The position numbers were made by a program, and so were the translations under genes. From contig JANFAH010000019.1 in the NCBI GenBank assembly GCA_024663395.1, positions 868,001-932,000 of the forward strand: 64,000 bases of DNA, read 5' to 3'. Source of the DNA: Pisolithus tinctorius. Lineage: Eukaryota; Basidiomycota; Agaricomycetes; Boletales; Pisolithaceae. Positions within the stretch are counted from its first letter, which is position 1; every line of letters starts with the position of its first letter. Shown here one piece after another: positions 11,176 through 23,500 of the stretch. The notes beneath the pieces were generated by a model. The model saw nothing but the letters and a program-made list of their open reading frames with translations. It had not been told where the DNA came from and did not search any database.

Positions 11176-14069
11176 TCAGACTTGGGACCCAGCAGAACCG
11201 GCACCGGCCTGATCACCTGACTCAGACCGGGACCAGCTTTCATCCTCTTCCTCCCTCAGACCCTCCAGCTCGTCATCGAGCCCCTCGACGTCCTCGTCCT
11301 CCTCGTCAGTGGTGTTCCAGTCAGAAGGCATGTCCGGCGCGAGGAACTCGAAGCACTCTTCCACATAGGTCTCATACAAGCGGGTGAACCGGTAGAAGTT
11401 CCAGGAAACTTCTTTTTGCACTGTCACAAGACTGGCCATGTTGTCGGCCACGTGCTCCACCGCCTTGATCAGGCGCTCCATCTGATCGCCGGTAACAGGA
11501 CCAGCCCTGGTCTCAGCACTGGTCTTCTTTGTTGAGGGCCCCTCCTCTACGTCGTCCTCCTCGTCACCTGCACCTTCGGTTACCTTTGCAGATGGGCATT
11601 GTGAGTCAAAGTGAGGAAAGGTGGTGAAAACCAACCAAAACCAACACAAAAGACAAATATGAGTGAGTGGTGGTGTGCCTCCGCAGAACCTGGAGTGCAG
11701 AAACCTAAATGTGGGGGGGAACTTCAAGTGGAGGTGCTCCTGGTGCAAGTCGTTGACGAGTTACGCAGGAGAAGATGAATGGACAATGATTGGGAAGGGG
11801 ATGCTGAACAGAGTGAAGGTGTTCAGCCGAAAGTACTTGGGGGTAATGGACTTTTGATAGAATATGCTCCTGGCGCAAGTCGATGACGAGTTACGCAGGA
11901 GTGAATGGATGACTAAGCAGGTGTGCTGACAGAGCACAGATGATACTTCAGATGAATGAATGAAGGTAGATAGACCCTTGATGGAGCCTCAACTACCAAT
12001 GATACGAATGAAGACAGATAGACTCTCCCGAATGAGCCTCAACTGTCGACGACGAGATAGGCACTGAACTGACTGCTGAGTGACTTCTTGATTGATTGAT
12101 TGTGGGTAGCTAAGTACATGGGGGTTTATATACTGTGGGGGGAGCACAGCTTGTGACAAACAGGGCACAAACACTTGGTAAGTAATGAGTAAGGACTGAG
12201 TAATCATGATGAGTAAGCGAGAAATGAAAAGTAAGGAAGCAAAGAGGATTGGTAAGTATTGGCAATGAATGAGTCAAGGATAGTCAAAACATCACAGAAC
12301 GAGTCAAATGGAGTCAGAAACTGAGTAAGCGCACTGATATCACATTAGGGGGTGGCGATGCAAGTCAGATCTCAGCGGAGACATCTCTAGATCCAAAGAT
12401 GGCATGACAGATGGATGGTGTTTCCAGATAGGGAAGTATTAATTCCAGAATTGAAGGGCATGAGTCAGGTGTCAAAGGGGGCTAGGGCATTGGGGGTCTG
12501 TGGGGCAATGGGAGCATACGCGATCACATCTCCCACCCTTCCATCCTCTCAGCGAAGTTAACAAAAACTTCATGAATGGGGTTCTGACAGAGGAGGAGAA
12601 GGAGGGATGTCTTCTGCTGGATCTTGCAGTAAGAAGGCAAGATGCACGTCATACTCGTCATGAATGTGATCAGGGAGGCTGGAGAACAGTAGACTATGCT
12701 GCAGCTGTCACAATGTGGGAAGAATGACAGACGAGACTGGAATAAAGACAGTGCAGGGAGCAGGGAGGAACGATCCATATGCTTCATCAAGAGGGGAGAC
12801 TGAAACAACCACATAAGACCTTTCTAACCGAGTGACAGACCTGAGGCGACCAAAGAACGTCCTTCTGGAAGTCATACTGACAAGGAGAACATGCTGACCA
12901 AGCTGCATGGGATGGGATGGGGCTGACAACGATGGGATGAACCAGGGGGCTTCAGGACAGAAGCTGGTGGGAATGCCTGGCAGATATACGTAGCCATTGT
13001 CTCTGGCAAACGAGACAAGCAAGATGATTGATGAAGAGGCAGCCATGATTGATGGACTTAGCGAAATGAGCATCTGACGGATGGAGTGCTGTAGAAATGT
13101 GCAGGGTGCGAGGATCCTCTCCAAATTTGGAAGGAAGAATCGTGGGGCTGAGCACTTTAAGCGAGTATGCGAACCGAGTTGATATCTTTGGAAATGGTGG
13201 AGATATGACGAAAACTGGAATGCCGTACATGGGCACTAAAAACTTTTAATGCACGCTTAACTCGCTTCCTCTTTTCTCTTTAGCACTGATGACTCGTTCT
13301 TGTGCGAAGGATGACTGTTAACGTCCAACAGTCTTTCTATGCATGAGGCCTTTAGTCTTCATCTGCATGCATGGGCATTGCGCGCAACTCGTCAACGAGT
13401 TAGGCAGAGTCAGCTGTAACCATGTCCACAACACCTTTGGTGTGTGACAGTGTCGCAACCTCTTCTTCTTCTCACCCACACGAGGGGATGTCACATCCGC
13501 TTTCCTCTTCCCCTTGTCCCCAGCCGGCCCAGTACCGGCCTCACCTTCGACTGGCCACCAGCAGCGCTCCTTGAGCTTGTTGCACCGGTTACATGCCATG
13601 CGCTTCTTCTTACTATCAGTGCTGCGCAGGCAAGGCATGTTGGTCCGGGCGCAGCGAAGGCAACTGTTGGGGTGTTAGTCATCAGCACCGATGATGGTCG
13701 TCACGGTACTCACCGAGGACTCATCACCTCGACATTTGGCCTGGCCCCAGTGGAACTACCGACCAGGGCATCAGCCCACTGGCTCTCAGCCTCCTTTCTG
13801 GCCTCTTCAGCCTTGCACGCAGCCTCTAGTCTCTGTGCCTCTGCCTCTGCATGCACCCTTTCCTCTTCGAGCCGGGCCTGCTCCTGCCTCTCAGCCTCCA
13901 ACCGGGCTTCCTCCTGCACCTTCACTTTGTGCCTCTTGCACTCAGTCAACTTGCCCCAGATGGCTTCGTCGTTGTCATTGCTGCCTACCTGCAGCTCAGC
14001 GCTTGTCACCCAGGTCAGGTCAGGCAGTATGTCTTGGTCGTATGGTGTTCTGGACCGGTGAATAGACAT
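11176..14069 (-). CDS. chromA antisense gene: coiled-coil + Zn(II)2Cys6-like protein (split by D2)
   Basis: Convergent with pol. Exon 1 is 14069-13714 (ATG 14067-14069; acidic N-terminus, then a long Glu/Ala/Arg coiled coil). The intron starts with GTGAGT at 13713 and ends at 13664 in CAACAG. Exon 2 starts at 13663 and opens with CX2CX6C-X12-CX2CX6C, matching fungal binuclear zinc-cluster spacing, then a basic stretch and a long acidic tail ending at 11176. D2 interrupts exon 2 at 13449/11600. Counting one 4-bp target copy the gene is exactly 330 codons in one frame, so it was intact when D2 landed. An RNA in sense with chromA would not splice this intron, which explains its retention. Role unknown. 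Confidence 0.8.
11600..13449 (-). mobile_element. D2, full-length D element inside chromA antisense gene
   Basis: 1850 bp, reverse orientation. Flanks are GCAT (11596-11599) and GTGT (13450-13453), which both derive from GCGT by one CpG transition each; using that 4-bp target restores the antisense reading frame. Compared with D1 it has many CpG transitions. Confidence 0.88.
12708..13046 (-). pseudogene. D2 copy of the D ORF, premature stop
   Basis: The same ORF as in D1, open from the ATG at 13046 for 112 codons, then TGA at 12708-12710. D1 has CGA at this codon, so the stop is a C-to-T change at a CpG. Coding similarity continues beyond the stop toward about 12570. Confidence 0.7.
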
Positions 14070-14187
14070 GTTGAAGTGAAGAACCAAACCTGGGGTGGAC
14101 CAGTCTTAAGTCCACCAGCTTTCAAGGTCAGACACAAAAATTTTGATCTCAGCATTGTCCTCATTGGAGCCTCGTGGGCTTGGCTCC

Positions 14188-14196
14188 AAGAGGGGG
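14188..14196 (+). other. chromA polypurine tract
   Basis: AAGAGGGGG followed by ATAC and the 3' LTR start. The same motif precedes the chromB1 LTR (about 1127) and, reversed, follows the chromB2 LTR (58591-58605). Confidence 0.8.
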
Positions 14197-14200
14197 ATAC

Positions 14201-14786
14201 TGTCATGACCATGTCTAGACCACCCTAGACTGGCTCTATGCCGGTCTTGACCAGTCCCATCCAACCCTTGCCCCGGTCCCGGCCTAAACCCTTTGACCCA
14301 GAAACGTGTTAGCTCGCAAGGCACTGCAAGGCAGTGCCCAGTCGAGTTGTCCCCTCAGTTAGTACCAGGCCAGTGTAACACCCAGCCCAGCCACATCCTC
14401 TGCCCCGGTTCCTGGTAATCCCTTGTCATAGTCTTTGCTTGATAAGATTCTTTGTAACATTACTTACCAATATGTTTACCAATCATTGCTGTACCAGCGC
14501 AGACTGGTCTCTGGTGCTATGTTACACTTAGGTTACTTCCAGTATTTAAGCCGTAGGATAATCTGTTCTAGCCTCAGTCTGAAATCAACTTAGTTCCTGT
14601 CTTAACCTGGTCTCCCTGTTCATCTGTCTTCTGCTTCTCGGCCGGACTATGGCCCACGCAAGGGAATAGCACTGCATCATCAGTCGCTAAGTCCAACAGT
14701 CCAAAACCTTCGATATCTCGTGTTACCCTCTGACCCCCGACCGGACTCCGGACCAGCCTTGGACCGGTAAAGACCCGGACTTAACA
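14201..14786 (+). repeat. 3' LTR of chromA
   Basis: 586 bp, partner of 3365-3950. At least nine differences in the first 200 bp fall at CpG positions. One example is CTG versus CCA where both derive from CCG. It carries the same TATTTAA and self-primer AGTCTGAAAT (14576-14585). GGCTC follows at 14787-14791. Confidence 0.93.
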
Positions 14787-15818
14787 GGCTCAGGCCAGGT
14801 GGGATGAGGCTGCACAAAGGTGAGTGGCGGAGTGCTGTGAGTCAGGTGGAGCTGACTCACAGTCTTACCTTCTTAGATTATGCAGCGCGTGTATGATGTC
14901 AACACCACCCAGAGGGTCCCTGGGACCTCTGTGGTGGTTACTGCACCCAGGAGGTCCCCCTGCACTCGCTGTGTAGCGAGTCTGACAGCGGGGCAGTGCA
15001 AGCCAGGGCAGGGGAAGACCAGGGCATGTGTGCCCTGTCACAACAAGAAAAAAACATGTAGCTGGATGCAGGAGGAGGTGGTGGTTGGTCCTTCATGAAA
15101 GAGGGCAGGGACAGGGAGTTCCCAAGGGGAGAAGAAGAAAAGGCTGTGAGGGAAAGGGAAGGCGAGAGCGACAGAGATGGAGGAAGTGGACAACAAGTGG
15201 GAGGTGGGCAGAGAAGATGACGAGCCAGTGACCCTGCTCGAGGGTCCCTCAGGTGTGGGAGTACACACATGGTGGGCAGAGTGGGAGTGGGAAAGGCAGC
15301 TGCAGGCTGAAGCACATGAAGTTGCTGTGCTGGCCTTCAAGAGGATGGCAGAGGCAGTGGAGCAGACTGCTGACGAGTGGGGGATATATCATGCATGGGC
15401 AGAGTGGGCAGAGATGAGGAGGAGGGAAGACATGCATGAAGCCAGACTGGCTGAACTCAAGCGCACAGGAGGAGCTTGGAAAAGGCCTCAGTCAGAGGTG
15501 GTGGAGGACCAGCGAGAGGAAGTGGACAAAGGTGGGGAGGGGGATAACGAGGAAGAAGTCAAAGGAGAGCAGGAAGGCGGTGAAGAACAGGAGGATGACA
15601 GAGAGCAAGCGATGGAAGAGTAGAGTTGTTTTCTTTTCTTTTTTTTTTTTTTTTTTGTCTTTAGTTTGTATATTTTTTGTACTACTATGAAATAGACTCA
15701 TGACTTTCTTTGCAACTCTGAGAAGTGAAATGGATAAGCAGAGAAAATTCTAAAGTACTTAAGGTAGTGTGGTAAAGGGTGGAGTTGGCCCATGGAGGAA
15801 GGTTATGTGGGCAGAGTA

Positions 15819-18800
15819 CTATGGCAGAGGTTGGTACAGGCCAGGTTTGTGTGGATAGCATGCGTGGAAAGCAGAGACTATGTCGGAAGTGTGATCTAGT
15901 TCAGTTGCAAGCAACCAAGAGGTTTCCTCGTTGGTGTTCTTGTAACCAGCCCAGTGGACTAGATACAAGAGTTGACAATGGTGGCAACGGCGGTCCACCT
16001 TAGAGTTGAGTATCTCTGATACTTTGTACTCAAGGTCACCATCAACATCTACTGGCAGAGGTGGAGGTTGTTGTCGGTTTGGGAAAGGGTTAGCCGCTGC
16101 GGCTTCCAGTTGCAAGACATGGAAGACCAGATGTACCAAGTGCATAGAGTCAGGGAGCTTAAGGGTGACAGAATGCGTACCTGGCCTGGCCAAGATGGTG
16201 AACAGACCTAAGTACTTTTTGGAGAGTTTTTCCAAAGGACGAGTGGAGTGGAAGTACTTGGCTTTGACATAGGCCTGTTCTCCGACCTTGAACTCAGGCG
16301 GAGGTATGCGTTTGGCATCTGCTGGACCCTGGTAGCGCTGTTGAGTGGCAGACATTTTGGAGCAGAGGAAATCATGAAGGGTGGAGAGCTCAACAACATA
16401 GTCATGAGCCCTTGGAGAAGTGAAGTCTTGGTCAGGGACCACAGACAGGTTTGGATGGTATCCCTTGTTAGCGAAGAAGGGAGAAACTCCAGTTGTCGCA
16501 CTTGGTGCATTATTGAAAGCGAACTCCACTAGAGGTAAGAGCTCGGCCCAGTTGTCTTGTTGGTGATTACAGTAGACATGGAGGTACTGCTTGAGAGTCT
16601 GGTTCGTTTGCTCAGTCTGGCCATTGCCTTCTGGGTGGTAACCTGAGGTGAAGTGAAGACACATATCAAGGGCCTTTCCTAGGGAGCAGAAGAAGTGTGA
16701 GACAAACTCAGGACCTCTGTCGGAGGTGACATTAGCTGGCACTCTGTGCTTGGAGAAGATGGGTTAGGAAGAGCTTAGCAAGTTCGGCAGAGGTGATGGA
16801 GTCATGGGTGGGGATGAACACTGCTTGCTTTGAGAGGTGGTCCACCACCATGAGTATGGTGGAGTAGCCATCAGAGTTGGGGAGGTGCTCAATGAAGTCC
16901 ATGGAGATGGAGTTCCAAGGTCTCTCTGGGACAGGGAGTTGCTTCAGTAGACCATAGGGGCGGTGTTGCGGAGTTTTGCTCCATCCACAGGTGGTGCAGG
17001 ACCTGACATATTCTTTCATGTCAGAGCAGAGGTTGGGCCACACATAGTCCCTGCAGACAAGTTCTAAGGTGCAGTTCTGCCCAAAATGGCCTGCTAGAGG
17101 ATGGTCATGTTTGAACTGAAGCACTTGGAGGCAGAGATCATTGATGTCAGGGACAAAGATGTGACCATCAAGGTGGAGTAGACTGTCGGAGTCCAGGGAC
17201 CACCGAGGCTTAGTTGGAGTTGGAAGATGGCTGGTGGAGACAGGGTTGGATGGTAGGGCAGAGATGATGTTGGAGTGCAAGCACTCAACATTGAAGACCA
17301 TGGCAGTGCAGAGTACAGGTGCCAAGAGGGTGGTGGTATGGAGGGATGAGTCAAGTTGCTCCTGTGTAAACATAGGGTGGAGATTGTGAGGATTTACCTG
17401 CATGTAGTCCCTATCCCCCCCTTTTGGGTAGATGTCCCAACATCACATAAGTGCATCGGGTTTGGCTCCTAAGTGGCCAGGTCAGAAGCAGATGGAAAGA
17501 TTAAACTGCGAAAGGTACTCTGTCCAGCGGGCCTGTTGATGAGTGAGAACCTTAGAGGTGGAAAAATACTCAAGGTTTTTGTGGTCCATCACCACATCGA
17601 CAGGTAAGGCAGAACCTTCTAGGTAATGCTGCCAATGGCAGAAAGCCTTGAAGATAGCCAACAGCTCCTTGTCGTGGGTATCATAGTTGAGTTCTGGCAT
17701 GGTCATGGTGTGGGAGTAGAAAGTGACTGGGCAGAGTTCACTGTCAGAGCAGGTGATCGACAAAATGCCAGCAATGGCATAGTTGGAGGCATCGGTTTCA
17801 ACTGTAAGTGGAGCATCAGGGACCCAGTGAGTGAGGACAGGAGTGGAGCTGAAGGCATCCTTCAGGCAGAGGAAAGTGGAGCAGCACTCCTCAGAAAAGT
17901 TCCAAGGAGCACCCTTTCGTGTGAGGTGAGTGAGTGGAATGACGATGTCGGAGTAGTTATTAATGAATCGTCTGTAGAAGTTTGTGAAGCTGAGGAAAGA
18001 CTGGATGTCTTGCACCTTCCATGGCTCAGGCCAGTCGCAGACTGCCTGAAGCTTCTCAGCGGACATGGTGGACTGGAGGGAGAAAGAACATAGCTGAGGT
18101 ACTTGATGGAGTTGGAGTGAAACTCACACTTCTCAGGCTTGGCATAAAGGCCATGCTTTCGAAGGCAGCAGAATACCTCCTTTACATGTTTGTGGTGCAA
18201 CTCCATGTTCTGTGAATAAATTAAGATGTCATCGAGGTACACCACGATGCAGACATTGAGCATGTCCACAAAGATGCTATTAACAAACCGCTGGAAGGCC
18301 GCAGGTGCATTAGTCAGACCGAATGGCATTACCTGCCACTTGTAAGAACCATAATGAGTGCAGAATGCTGTTTCCATTCATCGCTGTCTGTGATGTGGAC
18401 CAGATGATCGGCATGGCAGAGGTCGATCTTGGTATAGACTTTAGCATGGCTTGGGGAGTCAAGTAGGTCAGAGATGAGTGGCAGCAGATAGCGGTCTTTT
18501 TTCATGATTTTATTGAGTCCCCAGTAGTCTACACAGAGGCAGAGTGAACCGTCCTTCTTCTTCATGAAGAGGACAGGGGCACTGTGAGTGGAGGTGGATT
18601 GTTTGATGAAGCCATAGCCAAGATGCTCATCAATGAAGGTGTGGAGAGCCTCAAGCTCTGGTGGAGAAAGAGAGTAGATTGTACCAATGGGCAGAGAAGC
18701 TCCTTCCTTGAGGTTGATCTTGAGATCAAACAAGCGGTGTGGCAGAAGTTCTGTGGCCTTGTCTTTACTAAAGACATCAGCAAACTCATGATACTCAGGA

Positions 18801-19440
18801 GGAACCAAAGAGAGGTCAGGAGGCAGAGAAGAGGTGGAGGATGCATGAAGCTTCACATCATCAGCGGAGAGCTGTAAGCAGAACTGTCTAGAGCTGGGGA
18901 GAGCACAGGCTCTGACATATGCAGCAGCATTGATGAGTGAGATGAGCAGAGCGGAGTGTGGTGAGTCTGTTGGAGGTGCAGTCAGAGCTGCAAATGGAGC
19001 AGAGGGTGTCGGGTCCAGAGTGGAGGTCGCAGTGGAAGATGATGAAGATGCCTGGGGTGTCAGCATTCCCTGTAACAGTGGTTTGAACAATATACTGCCC
19101 AGTACCCAGTCAATCGATGGATTGAAGTGGGTGAGCCAGTTGTGTCCTAATACCAGCGAACATGAAGAATCCAACAGAGTAACATAAAATGAAACAGAGT
19201 TGACATCACCAGAAGGGAAGCAGAGGGAAAGATCTACTTCTTGGGAAATGACAGCATTTGTACTACCATCAAACAAGCAGAGCAGAATTGGTGGAGAAAC
19301 AGAGGAAACAGAAATAGCATATTTTTTAATTACAGACAGGTCTACAAAGCAATGAGAAGAGCCAGAATTGATCAATGCAGAAAAAGTATCAACAGAATAA
19401 TCTGGAAGAGTTACAGACAGAAGTAAAGAATTGGGACTAG
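15819..19440 (-). pseudogene. pol: chromC1 pol remnant: protease, RT, RNase H, integrase, chromodomain
   Basis: Five overlapping minus-strand segments give the chromovirus pol order. Protease is near 19375 and reads INSGS, so the catalytic Asp is Asn. RT (18377-18900 and 17862-18377) has YLDD near 18240. RNase H is at 17482-18066. Integrase is at 17403-16150 with SDRG and GQTE motifs, and a chromodomain at about 16010-15840. Frames change between segments and several stops occur, so no intact protein is made. Homologous along its length to chromA pol. Confidence 0.88.
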
Positions 19441-19530
19441 AAAGAGCGGATACGTTGAGTCAGATGTCCAGTTGTGCACAGTTGGGTTCAATGCTTCCTC
19501 CAGGCTGTGCGAGCTCCCTGGAGGAGTTGA

Positions 19531-20129
19531 CTAATTTTTTGGCTCTGCCTTCTCTGCAGGCAGAGTTCCAACCATAGCTGCACGGGCTTTGGCTGCATGG
19601 GAGGTGGACTTGGGACAGTCCTTGGCAGAGTGGCCAGCCTTGCCACAGAAGAGGCAGAGGTTGTTCTTCATCCTATGCTGGCACACAGCAGAGGTGAGTT
19701 TGCCATCTTTACCCAGGTGGGCAATATCAGACTTAGATGCATCAGACTTGGGTGGATCTTTCTGTTTGCCCTTGCCCTTGGTGTTGGACTTTGGAGTGGA
19801 GGTGGAGGACAACAATTTAGTTTTGTTGTCAGAGTTGGAAGACTGTGACTTGTTGGAGGCAGACTTGGTGGTGCATGAGATCTCTGCTTTGCGCTCCCAG
19901 TAGTGTGCATCAATGGTCTGGGCAAGTTCGCAGAGTTGTGTGAGGGTAGAAGGCTTTCTGATGCAAGCAATCTCATCCTTGATGTGGTCTGGAAGTCCAC
20001 TATAGAAGTGGTGGTGGAGTGCACTGACACCATAATCCTTGACCTGTGAAGCCCAGCGATTGAACTCCATGACATATTTGGTGATTTGAGAGCCATCCTT
20101 CATAGTAAGGTTCTTGAGTTGTTGGACGG
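19531..20129 (-). pseudogene. gag: chromC1 gag, C-terminal part
   Basis: Minus-strand gag with a CCHC knuckle (CX2CX4HX4C, near 19640) and a basic Ser/Lys linker. It ends with TAG at 19531-19533. The slippery heptamer A AAA AAT (plus 19534-19540) is immediately before the stop, and the -1 frame continues into sequence alignable to the start of chromA pol. Its N-terminal part lies beyond E, at 26845-27530. Confidence 0.85.
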
Positions 20130-20597
20130 TGTAGGAATAGGTAAAAGAAGGAACCTATAATTAGTAAATGTCAGTAATGGGCAAGTATAATGCTCGACCC
20201 AAGAGGGAGGTTCTCTCTGGAGAAATGAAGTGTAGTAAAAATGTAAAAATGCGAACTAGAAGAGAAAACTTAGCTCTGCCTGTCTAATAACTGTTGCCAG
20301 TCCTCCTGGCACTTTGGGTACTCCCCAAAGTAATAAATCTAACTTCGAACTCTCACCAAAATGCGAGACAAAATCACCCTGCTACTGAGGGCCTGTGACA
20401 TGTACTGGTTGTTTTGGTAAACTGAACTCGTGCGAACACAGTGCACGTGCTTAGTCAGCAACATGGCTGCTCGCCACTAAGTCCAGTGGTACAACACAAA
20501 AAACAAAAACAAGGAAATAAAACAAAGAAAAACTCTCCACCCCCTGAACCCTTGACCCAGACTGTTTCTCCTAGGGAACTCAAACTCATTCCCTACA
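20130..20597 (-). repeat. 3' LTR of E
   Basis: 468 bp, nearly identical to 26373-26840. Visible differences are few and mostly at CpG. I see no clear polypurine tract beside it. Confidence 0.88.
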
Positions 20598-20599
20598 TC

Positions 20600-23500
20600 T
20601 GAGGGGCAGTTTAGAATTCGACTGTCCTCAGTCACCCTCCTCCTCACATGAACACCCTCACCCCTGCATCTACTTTGCTCGACCTTTGAACATGGCACTT
20701 CACCCCTCTAGCCTTGCACTACTCAAACATGACCCCTTCCTTCCCAAGATGTGCTCCTGACCTCGCAGAACAACCCTCTTGGTCCTCAAAACCTCTCGCC
20801 CTCAAACACAAACCTCAAAACCCAAACCTCGCACCAGGACTTTCACTTCATCCATCCATCCCTTTCCCATTTCGACAGCCTCAACTCCCTGTGCATGCAT
20901 GCACTTGATTTCTTGTACTTCTTCTGGTGGCCAAAGCCCTTGCACTAAGTGTTTCTGAACAACCTCCAGTTGCCCATCTTCGTTCCCCACTTCTTTGCTG
21001 CTAGAAACAAAACATTTCAATGTAGTATAAGCTTGAATCATAACAGAACATGTCACCTTCAATCTGTAGATCTTTGGGCCTACTTTGAAGACAGGTCTTT
21101 GACTCCAACAGTTACAGGCACTAACTTCATTCGATCTCAAGCTTCATCCTCCCACCTTGCAGTCAGGTGGATGAAGTCTTGATGCTAAGTACTGACAGAT
21201 GGCTTCGAGCTGCCCATCCTCATCAATCGCCTTTCTCTTTGCACTAAAGATTCTGTACTTTGCAGTAGAACACGCTCGAATGAAAACTGAAAAGGTCACC
21301 TGGATTTTGTATGTCCCTTTCCTGAGTTTCCCCTCCCATACTGTTGCTCTTGGCACTCCTCTTGCCTCGAAGGATTCCACCAAATACCCTGTACTATGTA
21401 GCCCTTCGCATATTTTGGGCTCTGTGTGTGGGCCTGCATTGCCTCTCATGCACAGTGCATGTTCCTCATTCATCTGACCACCCCTCAGAGCTCCCATCAT
21501 ATCTCGTAGTCTTTTGTACTTCTCCTCAGATACCAGGTTTTTCCTATAATAACGAGAAGGTAAGTATGGTATCCTAAAACCAAAACGAGAACATGAGCTG
21601 TCAAGCTCAGTGCATAATTCCACAAGGCCTCTCCTCTGTTGAATGATTTCTGTTGCTTCGAACAACCATTGATTGCCGGTGAACCATAACACCACCATTC
21701 ATACCCCTGTGGTCTTCTGCAGTCATTCATATGCACTCTGTACCCTTAAGTGCAATGGTCTTCGCTCGTACTTGTCGTGGTATGCATCGAACAGTTTCTT
21801 CAGATGGGGCGCACTGGCTGTGATGGCTGTTTCGATGACAGCTTGGGTGCCCTCGATGTTGGCCTGGGTGTAGATGGAGGGGTCTCTCATGCCTTGCCGC
21901 AGTGAGGTATTTCGTACGGTATATATAATGCCCAATTTGTTCAATATATCCAACACATCCCATTCTTCAGTGACCCTTGCCCTACAAAACGAGACACCAG
22001 TATGTCTCTGCACAATATCCAACACAGAGACGGTGTCTCCCTTCGCCAACTGTTTGATGGTTTGTCAACCTATAAACTCGCTTCGATCGGCAGTAAGGTA
22101 AGTGTCTTCTTCTTGAAGGGATGCGGTCACAGGTTGTCTCGATCTAGATCTTCATACTGCAGGCATTTCGAAGTTCGAAGTTCCGTCATTATCTTGTGAA
22201 AATCTGTATCCCCTAAAACAACATAGTCGTAAGTATGATGCTTCGAAGAAGAAACCAAATTTAGGGCCATCAAGCCCAGTTGGCATGGTCTCGCTGCTCT
22301 CTGCAGGTCGCACATCTTGTTGCGACTTCGAAATTCGCTGTTGTGCTGTTATTTGTAGCAGTTCTTGCCCACGAGTCTGCGGAGCTGCACCAAACATTCC
22401 TCTTGTGACTCCTCTTGGTTCCACTTGTCGCTCCGTAAGTCGATGCATCCTTTCTTCTGATTCATCATCTATTCTAGAATAATGTACTCATAAGTAAAAA
22501 GCTGTGAAACCATTATATAGACTTGAGCTGTCGGGCTCCCATAGTTGTTGCACTTGTCTTGTGGTACTTCCGTGCGATCTTTGATTGCAGTTCCTCATAG
22601 ATTCTCGAGTCGCCATCGCCAGGACATCAGTCACATTTTGTTGCAGGTGCATGTCTTCGCTTGGGTGTTCGAGCCTGGCGGTCTCTGTTGCTTTTGCTCG
22701 CTGTGGTGGTAGCTTCCACATGATACCCTGTAAACAGTCGTATCCCCTAGAACATCATAGGTGTAAGTAAAATGGCTTAAAGACAAAACTACAACTTGGG
22801 CCTTCGAGCCCAATCGGCCTGCTCTCGAAACCACTCGCATGCTGTGCATCTTTCCATGACTTCGAAACTTGCTGTTGTAGGTTGAACCATATTCGTTGCA
22901 CTTGTCCTTCTGTAACTTGCTGTGTCTCGTCCTCTGAACTGTCGTCTACTCTAGAACAGTGTTCTTGTAAGCAAGAAGTGGCGCAATTTAAATAAAAACT
23001 GGGGCCATTGTGCTTCGAGCACATGAATGCATCTCCACAGATGGATGGCTCCATCGACTTCACCTTGTAATGGGAGTGGCTTCGGTGGAAACAGTAGTAA
23101 CTTGTAGTACTGATGTGCTTCCTGAGTGCTGTGAGTGGTCGCAATACATGGCAAGTAGACTTCAGTTCAAACTCGAGTGTGGCTCGCTTGTACATAGCCA
23201 TAGGTATTGGCATCGCGCTTGTATGGCTGCTGCCTGCGTTTCGTTGCATATGTCTGCTTTCCCTAGAGTAGAATAGCTGTAAGTAAAACACCCAAAAGTC
23301 AAAATGAAACTTCGAGCTTTCGAGCTTGACACTGGTGTCCACTGTGCTCCAAGTCCACTGAACTGCCATTTCTGCCTTGTGCAGCCTTTGGTCTGTGTTG
23401 AACATTGTTGATGTTGTTGCTGCCCAAGTCGCTACTATTGTTCTTGTCATACTTCTGTGCAATCTTCGATTGTAGTTTGTCATAGAGTCTTGCTTCACGA

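Larger units (their letters stand above)
3365..14786 (+). mobile_element. chromA, nearly intact Ty3/gypsy chromovirus with two D insertions
   Basis: It is bounded by two 586-bp LTRs and a perfect 5-bp duplication GGCTC (3360-3364 and 14787-14791). Order: 5' LTR, self-primer PBS, gag, -1 slippery site, pol (PR-RT-RH-IN-chromodomain), antisense two-exon gene, PPT, 3' LTR. Without D1 and D2 it is about 7.7 kb. The only coding lesions I see besides D1 and D2 are a TAG in gag and a few substitutions. It sits in the antisense gene of chromC1. The LTRs differ mainly at CpG sites. Confidence 0.93.
3013..15622 (+). pseudogene. chromC1 antisense gene, split by chromA
   Basis: This runs opposite to chromC1. 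The ATG at 3013 starts a Ser/Thr/Pro-rich then long Glu/Arg/Lys coiled-coil segment reaching 3364, where chromA interrupts it. The exon resumes at 14792 and ends at a GTGAGT donor at 14820; the acceptor TTCTTAG ends at 14876. Exon 2 (14877-15622) has a cysteine cluster CX2CX8C-X9-CX2CX6C near 14958-15060, followed by a Trp/Glu-rich helical region. Joining exons as written does not keep one frame, so this copy has indels or stops. A poly-T run (about 15634-15655) lies in the 3' flank. The second copy is at 61408-62585. Confidence 0.65.

Noticed and set aside
15634..15655. Poly-T run as the tail of a retroposed copy
   Set aside because: It lies in the 3' flank of the chromC antisense gene, and the related copy at 62590 has only short T/A runs; no target duplication is seen.
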